In this document: piece after piece, positions 47,908 through 56,461 of the stretch
Layout of the letters: each line of letters starts with the position of its first letter
Numbering within the stretch: the stretch's first letter is position 1
Assembly: GCF_000224335.1 (NCBI RefSeq)
Contig: NZ_AFXZ01000013.1
Location: 54,603-118,602, forward strand
Source: Bizionia argentinensis JUB59
Lineage (GTDB): Bacteria; Bacteroidota; Bacteroidia; Flavobacteriales; Flavobacteriaceae
Reading direction: 5' to 3'
DNA: 64,000 bases
Notes under the pieces: generated by a model
What the model saw: the letters and a program-made list of their open reading frames with translations, nothing else
Databases searched by the model: none
Told to the model about the DNA's origin: nothing
Position numbers and translations under genes: made by a program

Positions 47908-47956
47908 AATTAGAGCATATAACTATTAAATAAATGACCGGTTTACGGAAACTATT

Positions 47957-48403
47957 ATGAAAATGAATTGGGGAACTGGTATGGTTCTGGCATTAGTAGG
48001 TTTTATAGCCTTTATCATGTTTTTTGTGATAAAAATGAACATTGATAAAAAGTATGAGTTTGATTTAGTAACTGAAGATTATTATGAGCAGGAATTAAAG
48101 GTTCAAGGTAATATGGAGAAAGAACAAAAAGGTAATAGTTTAACGCAAAATATACGTTACAAACAAACTACCGAAGGAATTCTTATTACTTTTCCCGACT
48201 CTTTAAACGTTTCAGAGATTACAGGAAAAGTTTTCCTTTACCGACCATCTGATAAACAATTTGATTTTGAAACGCCTATTTCGTTGTCAGATCAAAATAT
48301 GCTTATCCCAGACAGCCGATTACTTGGTGGGCGCTGGAATCTAATTATAGATTGGGAATATGATGGCAACGATTACCGCTTTAAAAGAGAAATAAGATAC
48401 TAG
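47957..48403 (+). CDS. ccoH: FixH/CcoH family protein
   Basis: Single-pass membrane protein of 148 residues: helix GTGMVLALVGFIAFIMFFVI, then DLVTEDYYEQELKVQGNM, the FixH signature, and a beta-rich periplasmic part ending RWNLIIDWEYDGNDYRFKRE. CcoH is needed for stable cbb3 oxidase. It is in the oxidase operon, two bases before the next gene. Confidence 0.9.
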   Translation: MKMNWGTGMVLALVGFIAFIMFFVIKMNIDKKYEFDLVTEDYYEQELKVQGNMEKEQKGNSLTQNIRYKQTTEGILITFPDSLNVSEITGKVFLYRPSDKQFDFETPISLSDQNMLIPDSRLLGGRWNLIIDWEYDGNDYRFKREIRY

Positions 48404-48404
48404 C

Positions 48405-49106
48405 ATGCTTTGGTCTGCACTTATATTGGGTTTACTAGGCAGTTTTCACTGCGTTGGTATGTGTGGTCCTATAGCATTTATGCTGCCGGTAGACAGATCT
48501 AACTCTACTCGTAAAATAACCCAAATTGGGTTGTATCATTTTGGTCGTGTATTGGCTTATAGTATCATTGGATTGATTTTTGGACTGATTGGAAAAAGTC
48601 TCTACATTTTTGGATTGCAACAACAACTTTCTATTATTATAGGTGTTTTAATGATTGTCGTTATTCTGATTCCTTCTAAAACCTTTAATAAATACAACTT
48701 TTCAAAACCACTTTATAAAGTTATATCCAAAATAAAATCTGGTTTAGGCGCAGCGCTTAAAAAAAAGACAGCTGATACATTTTTAACCATTGGTTTTCTT
48801 AACGGATTTTTACCGTGTGGATTGGTCTACATGGCAGTATTTGGATCTTTAGCAAGTGCAAATGCTCTTGAAGGAGCACTCTATATGACACTATTTGGTA
48901 TTGGAACTATTCCATTAATGACAACTGCTATTTATTTAGGGAAATTTCTAAACGCGACTATTAAGCAACGTATTCAGAAAGCCATTCCAATTTTTGTTGT
49001 TATTATTGGCCTGTTATTCATTGTTCGTGGGTTAGGATTAGGCATTCCATACCTGTCCCCTGCTCCAGTAGTCGAAATGGTTTCTGGTGAAATTAATTGC
49101 GATTAA
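48405..49106 (+). CDS. TauE/SafE-like membrane protein of the cbb3 cluster
   Basis: Membrane protein of 233 residues with six helices. It begins WSALILGLLGSFHCVGMCGP, the HCxGMCGP motif of the sulfite exporter TauE/SafE-like group found next to cbb3 genes in Bacteroidota. A second Cys motif GFLPCGLVYMAV (about residue 135) mirrors the first, giving a repeat with pseudo-symmetry similar to DsbD-type membrane cores. A role in copper or redox handling for oxidase assembly is likely but not shown. Last gene of the operon. Confidence 0.8.
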   Translation: MLWSALILGLLGSFHCVGMCGPIAFMLPVDRSNSTRKITQIGLYHFGRVLAYSIIGLIFGLIGKSLYIFGLQQQLSIIIGVLMIVVILIPSKTFNKYNFSKPLYKVISKIKSGLGAALKKKTADTFLTIGFLNGFLPCGLVYMAVFGSLASANALEGALYMTLFGIGTIPLMTTAIYLGKFLNATIKQRIQKAIPIFVVIIGLLFIVRGLGLGIPYLSPAPVVEMVSGEINCD

Positions 49107-49539
49107 ATTTAATCTTCAGTTATCATCCTTAAAGTTCTTTCATTATTCTGTTTTCTAACCAATACGCTAGTAATATAGAACACCGGCATAAAGTGAACCA
49201 TTGCGTGTACTCCTACCTCCCATTAATGATATACACTATACCTATAATTTTGAAGTCGGACTAACAAACTAAATAGGCCTAAAGAAATAATACTCATATA
49301 TTACTTGTTTTGAGGTGGAAAATGGTCTTATATACAATTTATATTAATGGATACTTCACATACGATTTCGGTGTGGCTGAAGCTTATTATATTATAATAA
49401 AATATGTATTAAGATAAGAGATAATTAAAAGCGATTCTGAAAAATTCCTTCTTTTGCTTTAAGAAAATAGTTTTACATAAAAAAGCTCCCAATTAGTATT
49501 GAAAGCTCTCTTTTTTAATAAATCTGAATTTACATTTCC
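49107..49539. other. Intergenic region between the oxidase operon and the copper receptor
   Basis: The region of 433 bases separates convergent operons. Apart from the possible pseudogene (49109-49297) it is AT-rich and without recognised genes. A weak A6/T6-bounded element lies at 49480-49516 but forms only a poor stem, so I do not call a terminator. Confidence 0.4.
49109..49297 (-). pseudogene. Possible broken small membrane-protein gene
   Basis: On the minus strand an ATG at 49295-49297 opens a frame MSIISLGLFSLLVRLQNYR, meets a stop at 49223-49225, and continues in the same frame as WEVGVHAMVHFMPVFYITSV to a stop at 49109. The composition is that of a small membrane protein. The single in-frame stop and the absence of a promoter suggest decay. 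It could also be chance; no family is recognised. Confidence 0.3.
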
Positions 49540-51537
49540 TTAAAACACATAAGATACATTCATATAAAAATTTCTACCCTGGCGTGGTATGTTATTCCAA
49601 TCGGCATAAGTTGAATATTCGGCATCTAATATATTTTCAATACCATATTTGAATATTATTCTATTGCTATTCCAGTGGATAATATTTCCTAAATTCAAAT
49701 TCAATACGGCATATTCTGCGGTATTATCTTCACCATAAAAGCTGCTGTAACGACTTTGATTGCCGTTACCTTCCAATTGTAAAGCGGCATTAAATTTTGT
49801 CGTGTAATAAGCAACTTCTGCTACATATGAAAATGGTTTTATTAGCGGTAAATTCTCACCATTACTTCCCGATCCATAATTATAGCCAACGGTTGCATTT
49901 AATGATAATTTTTCTGTAAAATCATAACTTGAATTTATATAAACATCAAAAATAGAAGCATTTGATAAAGCTTTATAAATCCGAACACCATTAGCACCGA
50001 TAGTCATCGCGCTTAAAGTTGGATCTATTTCACCAATTATATAATCCATGATGTAGAAATAAGACGCCTCTACGCCTATTTTAAAACGGTTTTGGTAGTA
50101 GTTAGTCTTAATATTAGCCTCTAAAGATTTCTCGTTATTTAAAGTAGGATTCCCTATATAATCATAATTATCAAAACTATTGAATAAGAAAAATCCGTAA
50201 CCTTCACTTACAGAAGGCGCGCGTTCACCATAACCAACACCAAAACTAGCATCGTATGATTTTGTTTTAAATTGATAATCAGTAGCAAAACTCTTTAAAA
50301 AGCGATTTTTACTATCTGTTAATTCTGGATAAAAAATTTGAAGACTCTCCAATCCTACTTGATCACCAATAGTATTATTATGAAAACCCAATCGCGTAGA
50401 AACGTTAAGGGTTTCTTTATCACTAATAGTAATAGCATCCTTAACAAAAAGACCTGAATATAAGGTTCTAATATCTGGCCATGTGTACATAAACATAACA
50501 GATTCATTTGGATCGTTTGGATACATGGTCATTTCTGCTATTGATCGGTTATAAAATCCATTTAAATTGAATAACAAACGATGATTTTTCTCTTCCAATC
50601 CCACTTTAGAATAAAAACCATAGGTATCACTCCAACCTGGCATGTCCATACGAATTGGTACATCTGGACGTTTAGAATCGTCCATAATATGCGTAACCGT
50701 ATTGAAATAAAGCTTTGATTCCCAAGATTTAATAAACGTTGAATCGTTTTTATAGGTATGCGTTAAAGAAGTAATTAAAGCTTCAGCAAGCGATACATCC
50801 ATAGGTAATGCTGGATAACCAACATCCGTAGCTTTGTCATAAATAAGATTGGCATCCATAGAGTGATTATCACTTAACTTATAACCAGCTTGAAACGACA
50901 AATTGTACTTTTCGAATTGAGAATACAGAACTTCTTTATTATTTCCTGCATCATAATTATCGGATTTCCGGTAAATACCATCGGCATTCATATAAAATTT
51001 ATTACCAGAATAGGCGACATCTAAACCTGCTGTTCGGTAGTTTCCGTTGGTTTCGTAACCTAAATCGGCACTTGTTTTAAATCCGTTGTCGTAATATTTA
51101 GATCGTGGTAACCGCAAATCTATTCCACCACCAATACTATGGCCATTTTCCGTTCCTTCTTGGCCAGAACCAATACTTACTTTTTCTAAATTAGAAACAT
51201 CAACATAAGATGTTATGGGATCCATTTTATCGGTACAGGCACCAAAAATTTGCATACCGTCAATAGTAACATTTAAGCGTTCGCTTGTCATGTTATTCAT
51301 AGTCGGTTCCCAGGCATAATTACCGCGCTTAATCATGGTAATTTTGTTAGATTTCTCTAAATAATCGTCAATACTAGATAAGGTTTTTTCTTGGCGGTAT
51401 TTACTTAATTTTCGCTGCCCAATTAATATTACTTCTTGGAGTTGCGTGGTATCTTTTTCAATCGTTACATCGGTTTCTTGTGCATAAGTTAATGCACTAA
51501 ACAGTAAGATTAAAATGTATATTATATACTTTTTCAT
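49540..51537 (-). CDS. OprC/NosA-like TonB-dependent copper receptor
   Basis: Outer-membrane TonB-dependent receptor of 665 residues. A signal peptide covers about residues 1-20 and a plug domain follows. The plug contains FGACTDKMDP, with Cys101 and Met105 in CxxxM. The barrel contains VTHIMDD, with His283 and Met285 in HxM. OprC of Pseudomonas binds copper with CxxxM and HxM residues at nearly the same spacing (Met to His 176 there, 178 here). The C-terminal strand ends NFYMNVSYVF. Encoded beside the nos operon, it probably imports copper for NosZ and the oxidase. Confidence 0.85.
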   Translation of the reverse strand: MKKYIIYILILLFSALTYAQETDVTIEKDTTQLQEVILIGQRKLSKYRQEKTLSSIDDYLEKSNKITMIKRGNYAWEPTMNNMTSERLNVTIDGMQIFGACTDKMDPITSYVDVSNLEKVSIGSGQEGTENGHSIGGGIDLRLPRSKYYDNGFKTSADLGYETNGNYRTAGLDVAYSGNKFYMNADGIYRKSDNYDAGNNKEVLYSQFEKYNLSFQAGYKLSDNHSMDANLIYDKATDVGYPALPMDVSLAEALITSLTHTYKNDSTFIKSWESKLYFNTVTHIMDDSKRPDVPIRMDMPGWSDTYGFYSKVGLEEKNHRLLFNLNGFYNRSIAEMTMYPNDPNESVMFMYTWPDIRTLYSGLFVKDAITISDKETLNVSTRLGFHNNTIGDQVGLESLQIFYPELTDSKNRFLKSFATDYQFKTKSYDASFGVGYGERAPSVSEGYGFFLFNSFDNYDYIGNPTLNNEKSLEANIKTNYYQNRFKIGVEASYFYIMDYIIGEIDPTLSAMTIGANGVRIYKALSNASIFDVYINSSYDFTEKLSLNATVGYNYGSGSNGENLPLIKPFSYVAEVAYYTTKFNAALQLEGNGNQSRYSSFYGEDNTAEYAVLNLNLGNIIHWNSNRIIFKYGIENILDAEYSTYADWNNIPRQGRNFYMNVSYVF

Positions 51538-51554
51538 AGCAGATAGTGTTTTAT

Positions 51555-51599
51555 AAAGTCTGCAGATAGCTTACACGAAGCAAACTATCTGTAGACTTT
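51555..51599 (-). other. Long intercistronic hairpin
   Basis: Arms 51555-51569 and 51585-51599 are inverted repeats of 15 bases with one mismatch (AAAGTCTGCAGATAG and CTATCTGTAGACTTT). They lie between the copper lipoprotein gene and the receptor gene. No T-run follows on the minus strand, so it looks like an RNA-processing or stabilising hairpin rather than a terminator. Confidence 0.6.
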
Positions 51600-51615
51600 T
51601 CTGATAATAATATAA

Positions 51616-52467
51616 TTAAAACTCTAACTCGAGGTATAAACTGCTCTGAATATTGTCTGTAGTAACCTGTTCACCTTTAAGAAGCAGACCTTCACTATCT
51701 AATAATTGTAGATTTAATACCCAGTACCCCGACATGGTTAATGATAAATTGGCATGATATAAATTATCCGCTGAATTGTATGTCAAATTGGTATTGTTTG
51801 GCGAACTATGATTTCCCATTCCTGGCATTCTTGGGTCTAATTTCAAAGCGAAATTTTCAACTATAGGAAAAGACATCATATTTTCCATTTGATAAAGTCC
51901 CACGACCAATTCATTGTTCCCAATATTTGGGTCATTCGGTTTTACCATGGCAACTACATAACGTTTGCTATCGCTCCCCGTAAAACTAGCTACATTTTGC
52001 TTATCACTTTGTGAAACGGTAATTTCCTCTGAAACGGAATAATCCACCTCATCAATCGCATAATTAACGGTTAAAGTCCAACCTGAACCATCTTCATTAG
52101 TCATTTGGTAAATAATATTCCCCTTATAAACGGTATCCTTACCTATCGTTTTAGTTGGGTTCGTTTTAGGACAAGAATGTTGCATAGTTGGCATTTGCAT
52201 TACTGGCATCCAGTTAATAGTGGCGTTTTCAACATAGGTATTACTTGCATTATCTTTTATACGCAGACTTATAGTGTTATACCCGGTATAAAAGCGTCCA
52301 GATGTATTGTACAATTCTATTGTATGGGTGTCATTAGTAAGTTCTTCAACTATTGTAAGTCCTTCCACTTCGTTAGTAACTGAATCTATTTCATCCGTAT
52401 CGTCTGTTGAACAAGAGGTTGCGAATAAAGCGATAAAAAGTACTGGTAATATATATTTAAGTTTCAT
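51616..52467 (-). CDS. Met/His-rich lipoprotein with two YtkA-like domains
   Basis: Lipoprotein of 283 residues (lipobox ALFATSC, Cys19). It holds two similar beta domains. The first contains INWMPVMQMPTMQHSCP and the second LKLDPRMPGMGNHSSPNN, followed by YHANLSLTMSGYWVLNLQLL. These are the Met- and His-rich edges typical of YtkA-like/copper-binding periplasmic domains. It lies between the copper receptor and the CNGKC protein, so it probably hands copper to or from the receptor. The exact role is not known. Confidence 0.75.
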   Translation of the reverse strand: MKLKYILPVLFIALFATSCSTDDTDEIDSVTNEVEGLTIVEELTNDTHTIELYNTSGRFYTGYNTISLRIKDNASNTYVENATINWMPVMQMPTMQHSCPKTNPTKTIGKDTVYKGNIIYQMTNEDGSGWTLTVNYAIDEVDYSVSEEITVSQSDKQNVASFTGSDSKRYVVAMVKPNDPNIGNNELVVGLYQMENMMSFPIVENFALKLDPRMPGMGNHSSPNNTNLTYNSADNLYHANLSLTMSGYWVLNLQLLDSEGLLLKGEQVTTDNIQSSLYLELEF

Positions 52468-52635
52468 TTTTCTGTTTTTTAAGTTATAAATTGGGTAGCA
52501 TTTACCAAAACAGACTGTTTTTATTAGCTGTTTTTATAATTAATAAATGCTGAATTACGCATGCAGTTATCCATTCTACCCCACATATAATTGAAGTAGA
52601 ATTCAAAATAAAACAATCGCGTTAAAATGAGAAAA

Positions 52636-53034
52636 TTAACTTAAATCTGGTGGAGGTGTTTCCACAAACAATACTTGCCTATGAAGTTTTGGTGTATAAG
52701 AATAAATAGAAATAGTAGAGCGATCACCTGATAGAGGTTGTTCCAAAATCCTATTAACATCTGAAACAAAGAAAACATCTAAAGAATGACGTTTAACGAT
52801 ATTTTGAATGGGGGAATTCCCCTCGGTTCCGGTTTCATTTTTAGCTAATTCAGTTTTTAATTGACATTTTCCATTACACCCTTGCTGATCGTCTTTTTGA
52901 ATACAAAGTGTTTTTGCAATGAAATCTTGATTCATAACAAAATCACTAACAATAACCAAGGTATTAATATTGTGCGCCAAAAGAATAATGGTAAGCACGT
53001 AAGCGGTTATGATATGTGATATGGTTTTAATCAT
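52636..53034 (-). CDS. Small CNGKC-motif membrane or secreted protein of the copper module
   Basis: Protein of 132 residues with an N-terminal hydrophobic segment (HIITAYVLTIILLAHNINTL). It is followed by the Cys-rich motif CIQKDDQQGCNGKCQLKTEL (Cys at about residues 44, 53 and 57) and ends with ETPPPDLS. Similar small proteins sit beside copper or TonB genes in Bacteroidota. Three Cys could bind copper, but this is inference. A weak FNR-like box with -7 element lies directly upstream, which would give an almost leaderless transcript. No characterised family recognised. Confidence 0.65.
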   Translation of the reverse strand: MIKTISHIITAYVLTIILLAHNINTLVIVSDFVMNQDFIAKTLCIQKDDQQGCNGKCQLKTELAKNETGTEGNSPIQNIVKRHSLDVFFVSDVNRILEQPLSGDRSTISIYSYTPKLHRQVLFVETPPPDLS

Positions 53035-53038
53035 TAAA

Positions 53039-53081
53039 CAAATTTAAGCATTGAAGAGCGATATAAACATGACACTAATCA
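53039..53081 (-). promoter_or_regulatory. Degenerate FNR-like box and -7 element before the copper module
   Basis: TGA-N6-TCA (53070-53081, ATGACACTAATCAG) is a weaker version of the other boxes. On the minus strand TAAATTTG (53039-53046) matches TAnnTTTG exactly 33 bp downstream, centre to centre. The start codon of the 132-residue protein is then only about 8 bases from the -7 element, so a leaderless transcript is implied. Confidence 0.45.
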
Positions 53082-53085
53082 GGTT

Positions 53086-53535
53086 TTATAAATTAAAGTG
53101 ATTAAAATAAGCTTGAATTAATTCTTTTAAATTATCGTGAGCTACATCAGCTAATTTAGGATTATTGGTTTCTCGTAACACGCTAATTTCATCAAGCATT
53201 GGCACTAAAACAACATGCAATTGATCATGCGGTTCACCAGTCATGGTACAATTTTTAATTACATAACTAGTTTGTTTTGAGAGTTTATCTCCCAATTCCT
53301 TATAGTTTGTAGAACTTTCTAAATCGAATTTCTTAATAATAGCTTCCATGTTTTTCACGCCTTCATGCGTTTCTGGATTTACAAGCCATTTATCGCCTCT
53401 ATTAAGGTTTAATTGCAAAGTATCTGCAACTGATATCTTTTGAACAGTTTCCAAACTATCAGTTGCTTTAGGTTCGTTTTTGCAACTCGTAAAAAGTGCT
53501 GCACAGATTAGTACTAGGAAAAGTGATGATTTCAT
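53086..53535 (-). CDS. Lipoprotein of the nos operon, unknown function
   Basis: Lipoprotein of 149 residues (lipobox ALFTSC, Cys18). The mature part is helical; the central segment VIKNCTMTGEPHDQLHVVLV contains Cys, Met and two His that could bind metal. It is the last gene of the nos operon, two bases after nosY. I recognise no named family; the context suggests a role in electron or copper supply to NosZ. Confidence 0.65.
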   Translation of the reverse strand: MKSSLFLVLICAALFTSCKNEPKATDSLETVQKISVADTLQLNLNRGDKWLVNPETHEGVKNMEAIIKKFDLESSTNYKELGDKLSKQTSYVIKNCTMTGEPHDQLHVVLVPMLDEISVLRETNNPKLADVAHDNLKELIQAYFNHFNL

Positions 53536-53537
53536 AA

Positions 53538-54320
53538 CTAAAAATCTTTTCTCTTGGATTTATATACAATACGTAATACAGGTAAAACTATCCATAACGT
53601 TAATGCTGCAAAAGATACTATCAACCCGAAATTGGTTCCAAAAAACTGCTTGAATACGGCACCAGTATAGCCTAATAAAGCCGAAATATCTAGCTTAAGT
53701 AAAATAAGCGTTCTAGACAAATCTATTGGGTTTAGCATAGTTCCAAATAAGGATAGTTTATCTAAGGGATAATCTTCAAAAAACAATAAAGACATCAAAA
53801 ATAAACCATCATAAATAACCGCTAGAAACAGCCACATTAAAATAGCATATCCAAATCCTTTAATTCTGTTCTCATTAGATATCGCAATATTAAAGGCTAA
53901 AGCTGTAAAAATTAGTGTTAGAAAAACCCCGGTAATAAGCAATAAACTAAAATCCCAAATGGCATTAGACATAAATAAGCCATAAAATATAAATGGAATA
54001 CCCAGCCCCAATATTAAACTCATAGAAAGCGAGATGGCTACACCTAAATACTGACCCAGAAAAATGGATGATCGTTTTAAAGGTTGCGCTAATAAGAGTT
54101 CTGTAAACTCTTTAGAACTGTAATAGTACATGACGCCAAAAATAGTTCCTATTAAAGGTACCAAAACAATAATAACATTCATGAGTGTAATGACTGCTTT
54201 GGATAGATCGTTGTTTAAAAACAACAACACAACACCTAGTAATAAGTAAAATGCAAAATACACGTAACTCCAACGGCTGCGCATGAGGTCGTAAAAACTA
54301 TATTTTAATATTTTAAGCAT
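53538..54320 (-). CDS. nosY: NosY-type ABC transporter permease
   Basis: Membrane subunit of the NosDFY ABC system, 260 residues with six helices (starting YVYFAFYLLLGVVLLFL). Typical features are LAQPLKRSSIFLGQYLG and DLSRTLILLKLDISALLGY, as in ABC-2 type NosY. NosDFY is needed to build the copper-sulfur CuZ centre of nitrous oxide reductase. It overlaps nosF by eight bases and precedes a lipoprotein gene by two. Confidence 0.9.
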   Translation of the reverse strand: MLKILKYSFYDLMRSRWSYVYFAFYLLLGVVLLFLNNDLSKAVITLMNVIIVLVPLIGTIFGVMYYYSSKEFTELLLAQPLKRSSIFLGQYLGVAISLSMSLILGLGIPFIFYGLFMSNAIWDFSLLLITGVFLTLIFTALAFNIAISNENRIKGFGYAILMWLFLAVIYDGLFLMSLLFFEDYPLDKLSLFGTMLNPIDLSRTLILLKLDISALLGYTGAVFKQFFGTNFGLIVSFAALTLWIVLPVLRIVYKSKRKDF

Positions 54321-55020
54321 GATTGTCTGTTAATATGGATGCGATGGCATGTTCGAAATCCGGTTGTTTAGTTTTGTCTTTAAGTTCGCTAATACTTCCT
54401 TTAAAGTAAATTTTACCTTCTAAAAGAAATACAATTTCATCTGAAATCTCTTCTACAAAACTCATAATATGTGAGGTAACTAATATGGTTTTGCCTTTAG
54501 CTTTTTCGGCTTGGATTAATTTCTTTAAGCGTAATAAAGAAATGGGATCTAATCCTGATGTTGGCTCGTCAAGTATAACCAAAGGACTATCAAACATAAA
54601 GGTTAATACCAAGTTTACCTTTTGTTTAGTACCTCCAGAAAGTTGACCTAATTTTTTATCTAAAAAAGGCTCTAATTTGAAAAGACTAATTAACTCTTGA
54701 TCCTTGATAGTCTTACCACGTAGATCTTTAATCATCGTAATTAATTCCTTTACTTTTAAATTACTGGGAAAATTAGCAATTTGAGGTAAATAATCTATTT
54801 TATGTCTGTAATTGGAGCCGCTCTTCACGTTTTCTCCCAACACGGAAATTGTGCCTTTATTTGGAATAACCATGCCTAACAAACATTTTATAAGTGTTGT
54901 TTTTCCAGATCCATTTGGTCCTAATACTGCAAAAATCCCACCTTCTCCAATTTTCAAATCGAGACCACTTAAGACCTCGTTTTTTCCAAATTTTTTATGT
55001 AAATCTTTAATTTCTATCAT
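54313..55020 (-). CDS. nosF: NosF-type ABC transporter ATPase
   Basis: ATPase subunit of NosDFY, 235 residues. Walker A is VLGPNGSGKTTLIKC, the signature LSGGTKQKVNLVL, Walker B SPLVILDEPTSGLDP and the switch His is in VTSHIMSF. All motifs are intact. It starts within nosD (14-base overlap) and overlaps nosY by eight bases, so the subunits are translated together. Confidence 0.93.
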   Translation of the reverse strand: MIEIKDLHKKFGKNEVLSGLDLKIGEGGIFAVLGPNGSGKTTLIKCLLGMVIPNKGTISVLGENVKSGSNYRHKIDYLPQIANFPSNLKVKELITMIKDLRGKTIKDQELISLFKLEPFLDKKLGQLSGGTKQKVNLVLTFMFDSPLVILDEPTSGLDPISLLRLKKLIQAEKAKGKTILVTSHIMSFVEEISDEIVFLLEGKIYFKGSISELKDKTKQPDFEHAIASILTDNHA

Positions 55021-56260
55021 GTTCTATTCGTTTCATTCTTGGATTATCATCCATTAAATCGTCTGGGGTAAACACTGGGGAAACTTTTTCCGAAAAATCT
55101 ATCAGATCAATAAATAGACTTCGTAATAAAATTATGGTCTCCGGGGTTCTATTTACTATATAAGAGAAAAGTTTTACAGGTCGGTATGGGACATCGCCAA
55201 TGCCGTCTTTGTCTAAATCGTATCCGGTATAATTACTCCAAAAATTATTATTAAATTTATTATCGTTAATTCTTCCGTTGTAAGAAATGTCGAAGGAATT
55301 ATATAAAAAGTTATTGTCGACAATATGATTTTCGTAGCAAGCACCTTTTACTCTAATGGCATAACCATTACTTGTAAAATCATTATTACTATAAACTAAA
55401 CGGTTACTACCTTCCACTGTTATCCCCACAGTATTCTCAATAAAAATGTTGTTTTTAAGGTTGGCGTCGTTAACTTCTTTTAATAGTAATCCGTATGCTG
55501 CGGATCCCCAGTTTTTCTTAATAACATTGTTTTTCACCTCCATAAACTTTGAAAACATCAGCGCTATTCCTGCTCCATTGGTTTCAAATACATTATTATT
55601 AACCGTATTATTATTACTGAACATAAAATGAAGACCATATCGCACGTTGTTTACACTAAAATTATCAGTGATGGTTATATTATCAGAGAATTCAAGATAA
55701 ATACCATCACGAACTTTACGGACATCATTTCCACGAACTTCCACATTTTTACAATACCATAAGTGAATGGCATTCCCAGAAGTGAATTCCGTTACCGCTT
55801 CTCCTTTAACTTTATTATTCAATACTTTCCCATTATTGGATTTTTGCAAATAAATTCCGAAAAAAAGTTTTTCCAACTCCAAGTTTTGAATAATAAAACC
55901 CTTACTATTTACAATCCTTACGGCTGCATAATCGGTGGTATAGCTGACGCCCACATTTATTATTTTAAAGCCATCAAGCGTTACATTATCCGCTTCAATG
56001 GTAATAATCTCCCCTTTTGCTTCGCCATCTATAGTTGGTAGCCCCTCGCCTATAAGTGTAATGCTTTTATCAATTTTTAAATTGGCCTCTTTATAAATCC
56101 CTTTTTTAACCAAAATGGTATCACCTTCTGAAGCTTGTTGTATCGCTTCCTGGATTGTTTTAATGGGGCAAGAGGCGCAAACAGTTATGGTATTTGACCA
56201 TGCACTTGGAATGGACATTAACGCCGTTAAAAAGAAGAGTATGTAGTGTTGTTTTTTCAA
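55007..56260 (-). CDS. nosD: NosD, periplasmic copper-sulfur assembly protein
   Basis: Exported right-handed beta-helix protein of 417 residues. A signal peptide covers about residues 1-22, and repeated 'NxITxNxF/NNTVxNN' strands form the helix (FSNNNTVNNNVFETNGAGIA, NDANLKNNIFIENTVGITVE). NosD works with NosFY in assembly of the CuZ centre. The Bacteroidota form keeps the NosD core and ends with a short charged tail. It is separated from nosL by 201 bases of AT-rich DNA. Confidence 0.92.
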   Translation of the reverse strand: MKKQHYILFFLTALMSIPSAWSNTITVCASCPIKTIQEAIQQASEGDTILVKKGIYKEANLKIDKSITLIGEGLPTIDGEAKGEIITIEADNVTLDGFKIINVGVSYTTDYAAVRIVNSKGFIIQNLELEKLFFGIYLQKSNNGKVLNNKVKGEAVTEFTSGNAIHLWYCKNVEVRGNDVRKVRDGIYLEFSDNITITDNFSVNNVRYGLHFMFSNNNTVNNNVFETNGAGIALMFSKFMEVKNNVIKKNWGSAAYGLLLKEVNDANLKNNIFIENTVGITVEGSNRLVYSNNDFTSNGYAIRVKGACYENHIVDNNFLYNSFDISYNGRINDNKFNNNFWSNYTGYDLDKDGIGDVPYRPVKLFSYIVNRTPETIILLRSLFIDLIDFSEKVSPVFTPDDLMDDNPRMKRIEHDRN

Positions 56261-56461
56261 AATAAAGTCAAAATTTATAAATATGAAGTCCTTTTTTTAA
56301 GTGATGTTAAAAAGTTGAAGATACAGATTATAATAGCGTTTCAAGAATTGAAGTTTATAAAACCGAACCCTTCAAAAAACCGAATAAATGCGAATTTAAT
56401 AAAAAAACTTCAGCAGTTTTCAAACGTTAAGAATCATTCAAAAACTACCGAAGCTATTTTA

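Noticed and set aside
49480..49516. Terminator for the copper receptor gene
   Set aside because: The A6 and T6 ends pair but the inner stem does not, so the hairpin is too weak to call.
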